The notes under the pieces are model-generated. The model was given only the letters and a program-made list of their open reading frames with translations, was not told where the DNA came from and did not search any database. Positions 63,501 through 64,000 of a DNA stretch of 64,000 bases are shown in pieces (the first letter of the stretch is position 1; each line of letters opens with the position of its first letter). Both the position numbers and the translations under genes were made by a program. The stretch covers positions 36,062,501 to 36,126,500 of the forward strand of contig NC_091255.1 in the NCBI RefSeq assembly GCF_042477335.2, given 5' to 3'. Source of the stretch: Ovis canadensis (lineage: Eukaryota; Chordata; Mammalia; Artiodactyla; Bovidae).

Positions 63501-64000
63501 CCTAGTGAGGGTGGAGGTTTTGTTTTTTTTTTTTGCTATTACTTTTACTTTTTGTGTAAATTGCCTTATTTCTTTTGATGAGACAGATTTTTGATCATCA
63601 TATCTAACAAGAATAACGTCAAAAAAGAAGTTGACAGGGTAATCTCATGAATTAATAGATGTGCAAAAATTCTAGATTACATTTTAGAAGCAGAATATAA
63701 CTTAAAAGGAACATATACTTTAACCATTTCTATTTTTCTCCCACTAAAGCTCGAGTCAGTGTAACCAATATTATTACTGGAAAAATTGTAAAAATTCATA
63801 TAATTATTTCCATAAATGCAAAAAGGGAATTCTTTTTTAGAACTCATCCTAAAAGTAATAAAGGGTAGCCTCTTTAACATGACAAAAAGGCTCTATTGAA
63901 AACCAAAAATCAAAATTACACTTAATGGAGAAATAGGAATTACTCCTCTTTGAAACAGGAACATGCACAACAAGGCTACATTATCAACACTATTTAACTT

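Larger units (their letters stand above)
51409..64000. other. gene-poor region downstream of CNTROB
   Basis: No coding exon with splice context was recognised. Roughly half or more is identifiable transposon sequence (listed individually). Stretches with nothing recognised: 51420-52030, 53270-54780, 57780-58450, 58640-59170, 60640-61125 and 61575-62120. In human the next gene in this direction is GUCY2D; none of it is visible here. Confidence 0.6.

Overview
The window is ruminant, probably bovid, nuclear DNA. Genes are split into short GT-AG exons, and the spacers are packed with repeats confined to that lineage: BovB (RTE-type) LINE pieces, Bov-tA and Bov-A2 SINEs, and CHR-type tRNA-Glu-derived SINEs. 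Older mammalian repeats (MIR, L2, MER2, MER5, MLT1, L1M) are also present. The gene order matches human 17p13.1: CHD3, RNF227, KCNAB3, TRAPPC1, CNTROB.

Layout. 84-18152 (+): the last 37 coding exons of CHD3, encoding 1,874 codons plus stop; about 125 N-terminal codons lie upstream of the window. A candidate H/ACA RNA (possibly SCARNA21) sits in one CHD3 intron. 21252-21901 (-): RNF227, two coding exons with a CpG-rich promoter. 22.0-27.9 kb: repeat-rich spacer. 27938-33515 (-): KCNAB3, 14 coding exons, 404 codons. 35017-36168 (-): TRAPPC1, four coding exons, 145 codons. 36.28-36.51 kb: compact divergent promoter shared with CNTROB. 37404-51349 (+): CNTROB, 19 coding exons, 908 codons, with a retroposed H/ACA snoRNA in one intron. 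51.4-64 kb: gene-poor tail dominated by BovB, CHR, Bov-tA, L1 and MER2 copies.

The genes are unrelated housekeeping, neuronal and chromatin genes: a NuRD remodeller (CHD3), a RING protein (RNF227), a Kv-channel beta subunit (KCNAB3), a TRAPP vesicle-tethering subunit (TRAPPC1) and a centriole protein (CNTROB). They do not form an operon or a joint pathway. The only direct regulatory coupling visible is the TRAPPC1/CNTROB divergent promoter.

There is no evidence of an unknown multi-gene system. The less ordinary signals are a 126-nt H/ACA snoRNA retrocopy with a perfect 16-bp target-site duplication, a U12-type intron in CHD3, three in-frame tandem acceptors, a tandem 62-bp ZNF143/NF-Y-like repeat inside KCNAB3, and several nested SINE insertions with readable target-site duplications. 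Exon boundaries were set by hand from splice signals, reading-frame continuity and remembered human protein sequences. Repeat boundaries are approximate.
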